A stretch of 38,022 nucleotides of DNA, from the NCBI GenBank assembly GCA_902777355.1, contig CACYTU010000023.1, positions 39,472 through 77,493 on the forward strand, given 5' to 3'. Below the pieces are notes generated by a model, which searched no databases, had not been told where the DNA came from, and saw only the letters and a list, made by a program, of their open reading frames with translations. Source of the stretch: an uncultured Lachnospiraceae bacterium. GTDB lineage: Bacteria; Bacillota; Clostridia; Lachnospirales; Lachnospiraceae. The translations under genes and the position numbers were made by a program. Below, in pieces: positions 1 to 7,008 of this stretch (position 1 is the stretch's first letter; each line of letters begins with the position of its first letter).

Positions 1-50
1 TCTTCGCAAAAATCCCTTCATGCTCATGTGTGTGCGCTCGGAAAATGTCC

Positions 51-79
51 GCAAATGCCCGAGCGAGCTCGGCATTTGC
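51..79 (-). terminator. Hairpin downstream of the S1-domain gene, possible terminator
   Basis: A 13-bp stem with one bulged C and a 2-nt loop (arms 51-64 and 67-79) lies 20 bases beyond the stop of the S1-domain gene. It has no immediate T-run on the minus strand, so termination is not certain. Confidence 0.35.
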
Positions 80-98
80 GACCGCTTTCCTCGCTGCT

Positions 99-1004
99 TT
101 AATCAAACTTTAAACCCTTGAGGAGTTCGCCCAGGTTTGTGGTCGCGTTTTCTTTTGTCGTGTAGAGGGAGATATCCATGGCTTCTTCCTTCTCCTGTAC
201 GGGAGCATCTTCGAGAGCCTTCATGCTCAGGCTGATCTTGCCGTCCGCCACCTTGGTGATTTTGACTTTGACTTTCTCGCCTTCCTTGACCACTTCCGCG
301 GGATTTTCCACACGTTTCTGGCTCATCTGGGAGACATGGACCAGGCCGCTGATTCCGTCGCCAAGATCAACGAATGCACCGTAGGGCTTGATGGTCTCGA
401 CAGTGCCCTCGAGGACAGTTCCGACCTGCATGGCGTCGATTCTGCGCCTGCGCTCTTCTCTGCGGCGGTCGCGGGCGACCTCTCTGCCGGAAAGGACAAG
501 GCGTTTTTTCTCGGGATCACAGGTGATGATCCTGACATCGACATCTTTGTCGATCCACTCGGACGTATTTTCAACATAGGCGTCGCTGAGCTGGGACGCG
601 GGGATAAACGCGCGGATGCCCTCGACATAAGTCACCACGCCTGCCTTGACGGTCTCAAGGATCTGCACCTTGATGACTTCTTTATTGTCCATCATCTCTT
701 TGAGCTTGTCCCAGGCCAGAACATCGATCGCAGCCTTGCGGGACAGAGCGATGCTTCCGCTGCCGTTGTCCATTTTGATGATCTTTGCCTTGATCTCGTC
801 GCCCTCATGGACGTCCTGTGTCAGGCTGAAGGAAGGATCATTGCTCATGTCCTGAGGACGGATGAATCCCTGAGTATAAGACTTCAGGTCCACTGTGACG
901 CCTTCTTCATTGACGCCGATCACGGTGCCATCAACGATATCTCCCACATGGAGTTCACGTAAGGAGGCTTCCAGCTCTTCCCTGAAATCATTCATTGTTT
1001 CCAT
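99..1004 (-). CDS. S1 RNA-binding domain protein (S1-like)
   Basis: A 301-residue protein with three S1 (OB-fold) RNA-binding repeats at about residues 18-89, 103-173 and 192-263. The third has the classic pattern [18 protein letters not shown] followed by GLVHVSQM. It is shorter than the 4-6-repeat ribosomal protein S1 of Proteobacteria and resembles the short S1 homologues of Clostridia, thought to bind mRNA or the ribosome in the cytoplasm. The second repeat is the most divergent. The ATG at 1004 is preceded by AAGGGGA at good spacing; a second in-frame ATG lies three codons in. The acidic C-terminal tail is unstructured. Family is confident, exact role is not. Confidence 0.85.
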   Translation of the reverse strand: METMNDFREELEASLRELHVGDIVDGTVIGVNEEGVTVDLKSYTQGFIRPQDMSNDPSFSLTQDVHEGDEIKAKIIKMDNGSGSIALSRKAAIDVLAWDKLKEMMDNKEVIKVQILETVKAGVVTYVEGIRAFIPASQLSDAYVENTSEWIDKDVDVRIITCDPEKKRLVLSGREVARDRRREERRRRIDAMQVGTVLEGTVETIKPYGAFVDLGDGISGLVHVSQMSQKRVENPAEVVKEGEKVKVKITKVADGKISLSMKALEDAPVQEKEEAMDISLYTTKENATTNLGELLKGLKFD

Positions 1005-1147
1005 AACTTTCCCCTTTCATAAAGGTCCTTACCGGATTCCGGCACACGCCGGTAATCCATTCTCAAAGCGGACCCGAAACCAGGTCCCGGAGGAGGGCTC
1101 TCAGAATATATTGTGCCCCCGCTCAGCGGAACCGAATAAAACCATGA

Positions 1148-2098
1148 TTACGGAATCTGGATGTATCCATATGTAGGATATTCAGGCAGTTCCTGAAGCC
1201 ATATAGACACTCTGTGCCAGCCGTTGCCCTGCTCTGCGGGCTCTTCAATTCCAACCGACCAGCCTGCGCTGCCGGAAATATCCAGGACTACTTCCGAAGC
1301 TGTGGAGGGCTCTGCGTACATCTTCATATCCTGAGTGATCGAATAGGTTTCGCCTTTATTCATAACAGTGGTGGACTGGATCTCGTCCTGGCCCGCAGGA
1401 GCCGCCTCTGTGCCTTCAGCTGTCTCTGTGCCTTCGACTGCCTCTGTTCCCTCAGCTGCCTCTGCGCCTTCAACTGCCTCTGCGCCTTCGACTGCCTCTG
1501 TGCCCTCGACTGCCTCTGCGCCTTCAACTGCCTCTGTTCCCTCGACTGCCTCTGCGCCTTCGACTGCCTCTGCGCCTTCGACTGCCTCTGTTCCTTCAGC
1601 TGCCTCTGTGCCTTCGACTGCCTCAGTTCCCTCGACTGCCTCTGTGCCTTCGACTGCCTCAGTTCCTTCGACTGCCTCTGTGCCTTCGACTTCCTCTTTT
1701 CCCTCGACTGCCTCTGCGCCTTCGACATCCTCTGCGGCATCAGCTTCCTTTTTGTCTTCCTCTGTCACAGCTTCCTGGTCCGCAGCCGCGACTGCCGTTG
1801 TAGTTGCAACGGCGGCTGTCTGCTCCTCATCTCCGGAACCGGAAGTGATCCAGATTACAAGACCTACAATTGCGAGAATTGCAATCGCTCCGATTAAAAG
1901 AAGAGCGTTCTGGCGGTTCTCTTTGCGCTGCTTGTCACGCTCGGCTGATGACATTGCGGGAACTTCATCCTCTACAATGTCCTCCTCTTCAACGGCATCG
2001 ATTTCATCCATCTCTTTCACCTCATTGACAACGGCTTTCTGAGCCTTTGCCGGTTCAGGCTTCCGACTATTTGATCTTTTTCTTTTGTTGTTAGCCAT
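1148..2098 (-). CDS. Membrane-anchored protein with hexapeptide repeat and C-terminal SH3-like domain
   Basis: A 316-residue protein not recognised as a named family. It starts with a Lys/Arg-rich cytoplasmic stretch and an acidic segment, followed by one transmembrane helix near residues 80-100 (ALLLIGAIAILAIVGLVIW). Next comes about 115 residues of the repeat E-G-T/A-E-A-V/A, then a 65-residue C-terminal domain with an SH3-like look (MKMYAEPSTASEVVLDI). The layout suggests an N-in anchor with a repeat stalk that presents an extracellular domain, perhaps a wall-binding one. The start at 2098 was chosen because AGGAGG precedes that ATG; an upstream in-frame ATG at 2134 lacks a site. The stalk DNA is an 18-bp minisatellite, so its length may vary between strains. 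Confidence 0.7.
   Translation of the reverse strand: MANNKRKRSNSRKPEPAKAQKAVVNEVKEMDEIDAVEEEDIVEDEVPAMSSAERDKQRKENRQNALLLIGAIAILAIVGLVIWITSGSGDEEQTAAVATTTAVAAADQEAVTEEDKKEADAAEDVEGAEAVEGKEEVEGTEAVEGTEAVEGTEAVEGTEAVEGTEAAEGTEAVEGAEAVEGAEAVEGTEAVEGAEAVEGTEAVEGAEAVEGAEAAEGTEAVEGTETAEGTEAAPAGQDEIQSTTVMNKGETYSITQDMKMYAEPSTASEVVLDISGSAGWSVGIEEPAEQGNGWHRVSIWLQELPEYPTYGYIQIP
1398..1745 (-). repeat. 18-bp coding minisatellite (about 19 units)
   Basis: Tandem 18-bp units encode the hexapeptide EGTEAV with A/T and V/A variants. Units differ mostly by single bases. The opposite strand reads as a Cys-rich frame, which is only a shadow of the repeat. Confidence 0.9.
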
Positions 2099-2213
2099 TT
2101 TCTTCCTCCTATTGGCCAATGTTCCGCCGTACATATGCCTACAGAAACTTTTTCACTGCGCATTGTTCTCCGGATGCAGCGCCGGATTATTTTACTTTGC
2201 GCCACTGTTTTCT

Positions 2214-2222
2214 ATTGTAACA
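2214..2222 (-). promoter_or_regulatory. Possible extended -10 promoter for the repeat-stalk gene
   Basis: Read on the minus strand the site is TGTTACAAT, an extended -10 (TGn plus TACAAT). It lies about 115 bases upstream of the ATG at 2098. No convincing -35 element is visible. Confidence 0.3.
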
Positions 2223-2229
2223 TAAAACC

Positions 2230-2457
2230 CTGTAGGGAGTACTACCTGTTTTCCCATATATTGCTTGTTTTTAAAGGATTTTTGACAGTTTTTTCCGCTG
2301 CTCCGCGCGTCCCGCGCTCTCGCAAACCACGTAGTGGTTTGTTATCGCCCCACACATTCGCACCCCGCTCCGCTGCAGGCGTCTCCCGCGCCTTTGCGTT
2401 GCTCCGCGCCTCCGGGACTCTCATGAACATTTTCGCCTGTAAAACGGCTTTATCGCT
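2230..2457. other. Gene-free gap with one dyad
   Basis: This GC-rich stretch separates uppP from the repeat-stalk gene. It contains the dyad CAAACCAC-gta-GTGGTTTG at 2323-2341. A similar dyad with similar flanks lies at 15204-15220. I see no gene or clear terminator here. Confidence 0.4.
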
Positions 2458-3291
2458 TTATCTCCTCACGAAGACAAAGTAAAGGATCACAACCGCGCCC
2501 AGCAGGATTCTGTACCAGCCGAAGACCTTGAAATCATGTCTCCTGATATAGCTCATCAGGAAGCGGATGACCAGCACCGAGACAAAAAAGGCGACGATCA
2601 TTCCGACTGCCAGGATCGCGTATTCCATCCCCGAAAAATAGAGACCGTATTTGATGATCTTGAGCAGGCTGGCCCCGAACATGACAGGGATCGCCAGTAT
2701 AAAAGTAAACTGAGCGGCAACTGTGCGGGACACTCCCGTCATGATTCCTCCCAGAATGGTCGCCCCTGAGCGGGATGTTCCGGGAAAGATTGCCGCGATC
2801 AGCTGGAAAAGTCCGATAATGAGGGCTTCCCTGTAGGTCAGGTCCCGGAGCCTGCGGGTGGCCGGTTTTTTCCCGGCATTCCTGTTTTCGATCAAAATGA
2901 ATGCGACGCCGACCAGTATGAGCATGATCGAGACAACGACCCAGTTGTAAAAATGCGCGTCCAGCCAGTCATCGGCCAGGATTCCCACTACTGCAGCGGG
3001 CAGGCAGGCGACGATGGCCTTGCACCAGAGCGATATGGTATCTCTGTCTATTGTCAGCTTTCCGGTCGCTTCGCTGCGCCGGATCGGCCAGATGGTCTTC
3101 CAGTACAGAATCACGACTGCCAGGATCGCACCCAGCTGGATCACTACCAGAAAGACCTGCCAGAAAAGGTCTGAAACACGCAGCGTCACGAATTCTGACA
3201 GGAGAATCATGTGGCCGGTACTGCTGACCGGCAGCCATTCAGTAATCCCTTCCACCACGCCGTAGAGCGCGGCCTTTAACAGTTCAATCAT
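2458..3291 (-). CDS. uppP: Undecaprenyl-diphosphate phosphatase (UppP/BacA)
   Basis: A 277-residue polytopic membrane protein that dephosphorylates undecaprenyl pyrophosphate to recycle the lipid carrier of wall synthesis; overexpression in this family gives bacitracin resistance. Both family signatures are present: EGITEWLPVSSTGH near residues 14-27, containing the catalytic glutamates, and PGTSRSG near residue 170. Length and about eight hydrophobic segments are normal. AAGGAG lies at good spacing before the ATG at 3291. The gene follows the aminotransferase on the same strand across a 221-base gap filled by 50-bp repeats. Confidence 0.96.
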   Translation of the reverse strand: MIELLKAALYGVVEGITEWLPVSSTGHMILLSEFVTLRVSDLFWQVFLVVIQLGAILAVVILYWKTIWPIRRSEATGKLTIDRDTISLWCKAIVACLPAAVVGILADDWLDAHFYNWVVVSIMLILVGVAFILIENRNAGKKPATRRLRDLTYREALIIGLFQLIAAIFPGTSRSGATILGGIMTGVSRTVAAQFTFILAIPVMFGASLLKIIKYGLYFSGMEYAILAVGMIVAFFVSVLVIRFLMSYIRRHDFKVFGWYRILLGAVVILYFVFVRR

Positions 3292-3312
3292 TCGCTTCTT
3301 CTCCTTGATGCA

Positions 3313-3505
3313 GATGCCGGTTCCTGTTCAGCCCGGCTGTCATGGTCTGTCCAGCCGTTTCATATGCCGGCCCCTGTTCAGCCCGGCTGTCACGGTCTGT
3401 CCAGCCGTTTCAAATGCCGGCCTCCGTTCAGCCCGGCTGTCATGGCCTGTCCAGCCGTTTCATATGCCAGCTTCTGTTCAGCCCGGCTGTCACGGCTCGT
3501 CCCTC
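3313..3505. repeat. 50-bp tandem repeat, about 3.8 copies
   Basis: The core GCCCGGCTGT occurs at 3331, 3381, 3431 and 3481, an exact 50-bp period. Copies differ at a few positions and the last one decays. The array fills the gap between the aminotransferase stop and the uppP ribosome binding site. Confidence 0.95.
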
Positions 3506-3512
3506 CGTATTT

Positions 3513-4706
3513 TTACCGGTTCGGATATTCTGTCTCCACAAAACGCCTGATCGCCGCGAGGGAGCGCTCCACTTTTTCAGTATCCACGCAATACGCGACG
3601 CGGAAGAAGCCCGGTGCCTTGAATCCGTCTCCGGGGACGAAGACAAGATCATATTTCAGAGCCTTTTTACAAAAAGCGACCGCGTCCTCTTCAAGTGCTT
3701 TGGGCATGATATAGAATGTGCCGCCGGGGCGGGGAACCGTAAATCCGAGCTCTTTGAATGTGTCATAGAGAAGGTTCATATTGGTCTCATAGACGGAGAG
3801 ATCGGATGTATCCTCCAGGCAGAAGGCCGCCGCCAGCATGGGCAGCGATGAAGGACAGTTGTGGCCGGTTCCGCGGGAAATCTGTCCCATCATGGGGACC
3901 ATCTTGTCCGCCTGCTCGCAATCCGGCGAGACAGCCACATAGCCGATACGCTCGCCCGGAACGGAGAGCGACTTGGAGAATGAGTAGCAGGTCAGGGTGT
4001 GCGGATAGAATTTGGCGGGATAGGGCTGCTTTTTGCCGTCAAAGACGATCTCGCGGTAGGGTTCATCCGAAATCAGGAAAATCGTGTGTCCCAGCTGTTC
4101 CGACTTCTGTGCCATCAATCCTGCCAGGCGGCTGAGAGTCTCCTCTGTGTAGACCGCTCCGGAGGGATTGTTGGGTGTATTGATCAGGACCGCCGCGGTC
4201 TTTTCATTGAAAAAACCTTCCGCAGCCTCGAAATTAATCTGGAAATCGTCCGCCTTCATGGGGACCACGCGGATCTTTGCTCCCGCGCCTCCTACATACT
4301 GATCGTATTCAGAAAAGTATGGCGCGAATACGATGACTTCCTCGCCGGGCTCGGTCACGCAGCGGATCGCGTGCGCAATGGCTCCCGCGGCTCCGGATGT
4401 AGGGAAAATCAGGTTTCCGGTATAGGACATCCCGAAGCGGGCATTGAGGGAAGCGGCCACCTTTTCCTTTACTCTGGGGTCGCCCTGTGTGGGGTTATAC
4501 CCGTGAAGCTTCAGGGGTTCCTCCTCCTGAAGGAGCCGGATCGCATTGTCCCTGTAGCTTTCCGGTGCCGGTACTGACGGATTTCCCAGGCTGAAATCAA
4601 ATACGTTGTCATAGCCAATCTCTTTTCCGCGCGCAGTCGCGTATTCCGACAGTTCACGGATCACGGACTTGTTTCCAAGCATGGCAAGGTATTCCCGATT
4701 GATCAT
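3513..4706 (-). CDS. PLP-dependent class I/II aminotransferase
   Basis: A 397-residue fold-type I aminotransferase, cytoplasmic. The PLP-lysine motif is visible as CYSFSKSLSVPGERIGY near residues 243-259. Other signatures are the substrate loop LHGYNPTQGDPRVKE near residue 68, INTPNNPSGAVYTEE near 175, and the C-terminal arginine in GFFRVAYC. The family transaminates aspartate, alanine or aromatic amino acids with 2-oxoglutarate; substrate cannot be set from sequence. AGGAGG precedes the ATG at 4706. It is on the same strand as uppP, but the 221-base repeat gap leaves co-transcription uncertain. Confidence 0.9.
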   Translation of the reverse strand: MINREYLAMLGNKSVIRELSEYATARGKEIGYDNVFDFSLGNPSVPAPESYRDNAIRLLQEEEPLKLHGYNPTQGDPRVKEKVAASLNARFGMSYTGNLIFPTSGAAGAIAHAIRCVTEPGEEVIVFAPYFSEYDQYVGGAGAKIRVVPMKADDFQINFEAAEGFFNEKTAAVLINTPNNPSGAVYTEETLSRLAGLMAQKSEQLGHTIFLISDEPYREIVFDGKKQPYPAKFYPHTLTCYSFSKSLSVPGERIGYVAVSPDCEQADKMVPMMGQISRGTGHNCPSSLPMLAAAFCLEDTSDLSVYETNMNLLYDTFKELGFTVPRPGGTFYIMPKALEEDAVAFCKKALKYDLVFVPGDGFKAPGFFRVAYCVDTEKVERSLAAIRRFVETEYPNR

Positions 4707-4830
4707 AGCAGATACCTCCTGTATTTTTTTCAGATCTCAATCAGAATGATTGACACTGTAAACAGTTTCTCAAATCATGTTATTTATGACGATCATGACG
4801 CCCGCCAGGGCCTTCAGTCATTGGCGGAAA

Positions 4831-4866
4831 GAGTGAAAAATATCGTCGATACGATATTTTTCACTC
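4831..4866. repeat. Perfect 16-bp inverted repeat
   Basis: Two perfect 16-bp arms (GAGTGAAAAATATCGT and its complement) flank a 4-nt loop. The stem lies downstream of the GNAT gene and upstream of the aminotransferase, both on the minus strand. It could be a terminator for GNAT, but it lacks a long T-run after the stem. Confidence 0.7.
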
Positions 4867-4868
4867 CG

Positions 4869-4936
4869 GATGTTTTTGCCGCGGGGCGGCTTCAAACATC
4901 CTGTGATCCTTCACCGTTTTCGCCTTCGCGAAAACG
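4869..4936. repeat. Two further hairpins after the GNAT gene
   Basis: The first hairpin pairs GATGTTT (4869-4875) with AAACATC (4894-4900) and has an inner GCCGC/GCGGC stem. The second pairs CGTTTTCGC (4915-4923) with GCGAAAACG (4928-4936). The motif ATTGGCGGAAAGA occurs just outside the cluster at both ends. Confidence 0.6.
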
Positions 4937-4938
4937 CC

Positions 4939-6048
4939 TCAGGGTGCCCTTCGGAGAGCGGCATTGGCGGAAAGAATATATAAAATCTTTTCTCCGGTCT
5001 TTCCCGCTTCCCTGAATCCGAGTTTTTCCAGAAGCCGGATCGATGCCCGGTTGAGTGGGTCCGCATCCGCAGTCACCCGCGAGAATCCGAGTTCTTCAAA
5101 GCCATAGCGTAAAATAGCCGAACAGACCTCTTCCGCCGCGCCGGTACCCCGGCAGGATGCCGCGACCAGAAATCCGAAGTCCGCGTCGATATCCCTGACG
5201 CCCAGGGCGGAGGCCTCCGCCTCTCTCTCCGAAGTGACCGCGGAAAAGCCGATGCGCCCGATCAGGGTTCCCGGCCTGACCGGCAGGGGCCTGAAAGTTC
5301 CCGGCGCTGTCTGCTCCGGATCTCTCTCAAGATCCTTCTCCGGATTCGTCTCCGGCTCTCTCTCCACGCCCTTCTTTGCATTCTTCTCTGGATTTGTCTC
5401 TGAGTCCTTCTTTTGATTCTTCTCCGGATCTCTCTCCGGGCTCTTTTGGGGATTCTTCTCAGGATCCAGAGCCAGGACCGCCCAGTGACCGAATCCATAC
5501 AGACCGTAAATCCGGTCGATATAAGCCTCCAGGACCTCTCTCTCGCGGGCACGGTCGGCGGAAGGCGGCTCCAGATACTGCCGCGCCTGTCCGTCATAAA
5601 GCGCATAGATCCCGTCCAGGTCATCTACCGTAAATTCTCTCACAAGGCAGCGGGGAGTCCTGAGAATGGTCCAGGGAAGCCCGGCCTCTCTCTCATAAAT
5701 CTTCACATAGCTGTCAATGTCCACCAGATCCGGTTCCTGGATAATGTAGGATGCTCCCGGGAAATGCTCAGACGCATTTTCCGCATGCGCATATCCGACA
5801 GCATAGAAGCCTTTCTGCTGAAAAGCCCGGAGGTCCTCACCCGTATCGCATAAAAAAAGAGTATGCTTCGATGCCCGGTCTTCGCGCTCCGCTTCCGCCA
5901 GCAGCCGGATGGGCCTCCCCCGGATGATCCCGCTTTCGATTCCCTCAGCCTCCAGAGCCCGGACCGCGCGCCCCGCTTCCTCAGCGGCCGCTCCGGTACC
6001 GGTACATCCTGATTCTGTATTTATCACAAATAACACTCTGTTTAACAT
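4939..6048 (-). CDS. GNAT-family N-acetyltransferase with N-terminal HAD-like domain
   Basis: A 369-residue two-part protein. Residues 1-125 look like the degenerate HAD-like domain that precedes some Clostridial acetyltransferases (TLFLCDTGEDLRAFQQKG, then EPDLVDIDSYV). Residues 135-369 are a GNAT domain: it begins LRTPRCLVREFTVDDLDGIYAL, carries an acetyl-CoA loop (AASCRGTGAAEEVC), and ends in RASIRLLEKLGFREAG. It resembles the RimJ/RimL type, which acetylates protein N-termini or small amines. A 50-residue charged insertion of four 12-residue repeats interrupts the fold. The open frame extends to 6174, but the ATG at 6048 is chosen because a good promoter sits just in front of it; there is no ribosome binding site. 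Confidence 0.75.
   Translation of the reverse strand: MLNRVLFVINTESGCTGTGAAAEEAGRAVRALEAEGIESGIIRGRPIRLLAEAEREDRASKHTLFLCDTGEDLRAFQQKGFYAVGYAHAENASEHFPGASYIIQEPDLVDIDSYVKIYEREAGLPWTILRTPRCLVREFTVDDLDGIYALYDGQARQYLEPPSADRAREREVLEAYIDRIYGLYGFGHWAVLALDPEKNPQKSPERDPEKNQKKDSETNPEKNAKKGVEREPETNPEKDLERDPEQTAPGTFRPLPVRPGTLIGRIGFSAVTSEREAEASALGVRDIDADFGFLVAASCRGTGAAEEVCSAILRYGFEELGFSRVTADADPLNRASIRLLEKLGFREAGKTGEKILYILSANAALRRAP
5310..5465 (-). repeat. 36-bp coding repeat inside the GNAT gene
   Basis: The DNA encodes four diverged 12-residue units of the type D-P-E-K-N-x-x-K-x-x-E-R/T. They split the acetyltransferase fold between two conserved strands. The period keeps the reading frame. Confidence 0.75.
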
Positions 6049-6055
6049 AGTTGTT

Positions 6056-6085
6056 ATTATAGCGATTGAAAGATGCCGGTGTAAA
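6056..6085 (-). promoter_or_regulatory. Promoter of the GNAT gene, near-leaderless
   Basis: On the minus strand TTTACA (6080-6085) is followed after 18 bp by a perfect TATAAT (6056-6061). Only 7 bases separate the -10 from the ATG at 6048, so transcription should begin at or next to the start codon. Confidence 0.65.
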
Positions 6086-6104
6086 GAAGAAATACAAGGA
6101 AGCA

Positions 6105-6255
6105 GGAAAACCGTCAGAACTAAAATCAGAACAGAAAGAGGATGGAAAAGGGGAAAGAACAGGGAAAAGGACAAGGAAAAGGACAGAGAAAGAATAGGGG
6201 AAAAAACAGAGCCGGAGATGGAGAAAGCCAGGAAAAACGGAAGGAAAAGAGGCTG
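6105..6255. other. Purine-rich tract
   Basis: About 150 bases of the plus strand are nearly all A and G, built from loose repeats of the type AAGGACAAGGAAAAGG. It lies upstream of the GNAT promoter. No gene is supported in it. Confidence 0.6.
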
Positions 6256-6262
6256 GAATTCC

Positions 6263-6291
6263 TTGTTAAAAAATTGTTCATATTTTATTAA
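6263..6291 (+). promoter_or_regulatory. Possible plus-strand promoter
   Basis: TTGTTA at 6263-6268 and TATTAA at 6286-6291 are spaced by 17 bp in an AT-rich stretch. No coding gene follows, but a plus-strand terminator lies about 190 bases downstream. Confidence 0.4.
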
Positions 6292-6297
6292 ATGTTT

Positions 6298-6482
6298 TTT
6301 AAACAGCTTCTCATTCTCCGTCCATTTTTGAACAATATACTCTATTCATAAGCTGAACAGCAGTAATACTCAAAAGCTTATAACTATCGTCGCCAATGCA
6401 GCAGGCTTACGAATAACTTTTTCATAACTATGCCAGGCACTCAGGTGCCTGGCATCCTCCCTTTTCAGGGGAGTTTTTTTTT
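6298..6482 (+). ncRNA. Candidate small RNA of about 185 nt
   Basis: The interval runs from a plausible promoter to a plus-strand intrinsic terminator and has no open reading frame of note. CAGCTT near 6302 can pair with AAGCTG near 6350. A perfect 10-bp hairpin (6431-6454, loop TCAG) precedes the terminator stem. I do not recognise it as 6S, SRP, RNase P or tmRNA. It could instead be an orphan terminator region. Confidence 0.3.
6457..6482 (+). terminator. Plus-strand intrinsic terminator
   Basis: CTCCC (6457-6461) pairs with GGGAG (6469-6473) and is followed by nine T residues. No plus-strand coding gene ends here, which is the main support for a non-coding transcript. Confidence 0.65.
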
Positions 6483-6534
6483 GCCCGAAAATCTGTATGG
6501 CGGAGAAATTCATTACAGCAGCCGTGTCATAAGC

Positions 6535-6571
6535 GAAAAAAAGGCATTTCCACAGGAACCTGCGGAAATGC
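6535..6571 (-). terminator. Intrinsic terminator of the uvrC-to-crh operon
   Basis: On the minus strand GGCATTTCC and GGAAATGCC form a 9-bp stem followed directly by a run of T residues. It lies about 70 bases after the stop of the HPr/Crh-like gene. Confidence 0.9.
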
Positions 6572-6640
6572 CCTCTCATTCATCATCATAAGGCTGCTGT
6601 CTCAGACCTGTCAGATCAGGAACCGCAGCTGTTTTTCACA

Positions 6641-6916
6641 TCACACCGCACAGACACTCACGCGTCCGTTGCAAAGAAATGCCTCTATTTCTTTCATCGC
6701 GGTCTGCTCGTCAAGTCCTTCGACTGTCACTTCAACTGTCTCACCTGCGGGTGCTTCCAGGGACATCATCCCCATAATGCTCTTGGCATTCACTCTTTTG
6801 GAACCATGTTTCAGATAGACACGGCTCTCATATCTGCTCGCAACCTGTACCAGTTCGGCAATCGGGCGGGCCTCCAGTCCCTGTGGGCGATTTACCACGA
6901 TTGATTTTGTCAGCAT
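6641..6916 (-). CDS. crh: HPr-like protein lacking His15 (Crh-type)
   Basis: A 91-residue HPr fold. In true HPr, His15 accepts phosphate from Enzyme I in sugar transport. Here the motif reads PQGLEARP, so residue 15 is Glu and PEP-dependent phosphotransfer should not occur. The regulatory Ser46 is present in NAKSIMGMMSL, the target of HprK, whose gene lies in the same operon. This matches Bacillus Crh (Gln15, Ser46), which acts with CcpA in carbon repression and sits beside whiA. The ATG at 6916 was chosen over an upstream TTG because AGGAG lies 7 bases before it. Another gene for a canonical HPr should exist elsewhere in the genome. Confidence 0.85.
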   Translation of the reverse strand: MLTKSIVVNRPQGLEARPIAELVQVASRYESRVYLKHGSKRVNAKSIMGMMSLEAPAGETVEVTVEGLDEQTAMKEIEAFLCNGRVSVCAV

Positions 6917-7008
6917 ACACAAACTCCTATCCTACGGCTTTTCTTCCGTAAAAATGTGGATCACCGCAGCAAGCGCGCTCTCCCTTTCCGGATCCCGCTA
7001 AAATATGC

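Noticed and set aside
1214-1897. Cys-rich plus-strand frame resembling a metal-binding repeat protein
   Set aside because: It is the complement of the EGTEAV minisatellite; the other strand has a proper start, membrane helix and C-terminal domain.
6370-6579. 69-codon minus-strand frame after crh
   Set aside because: It lies across two terminators and has no start signal.
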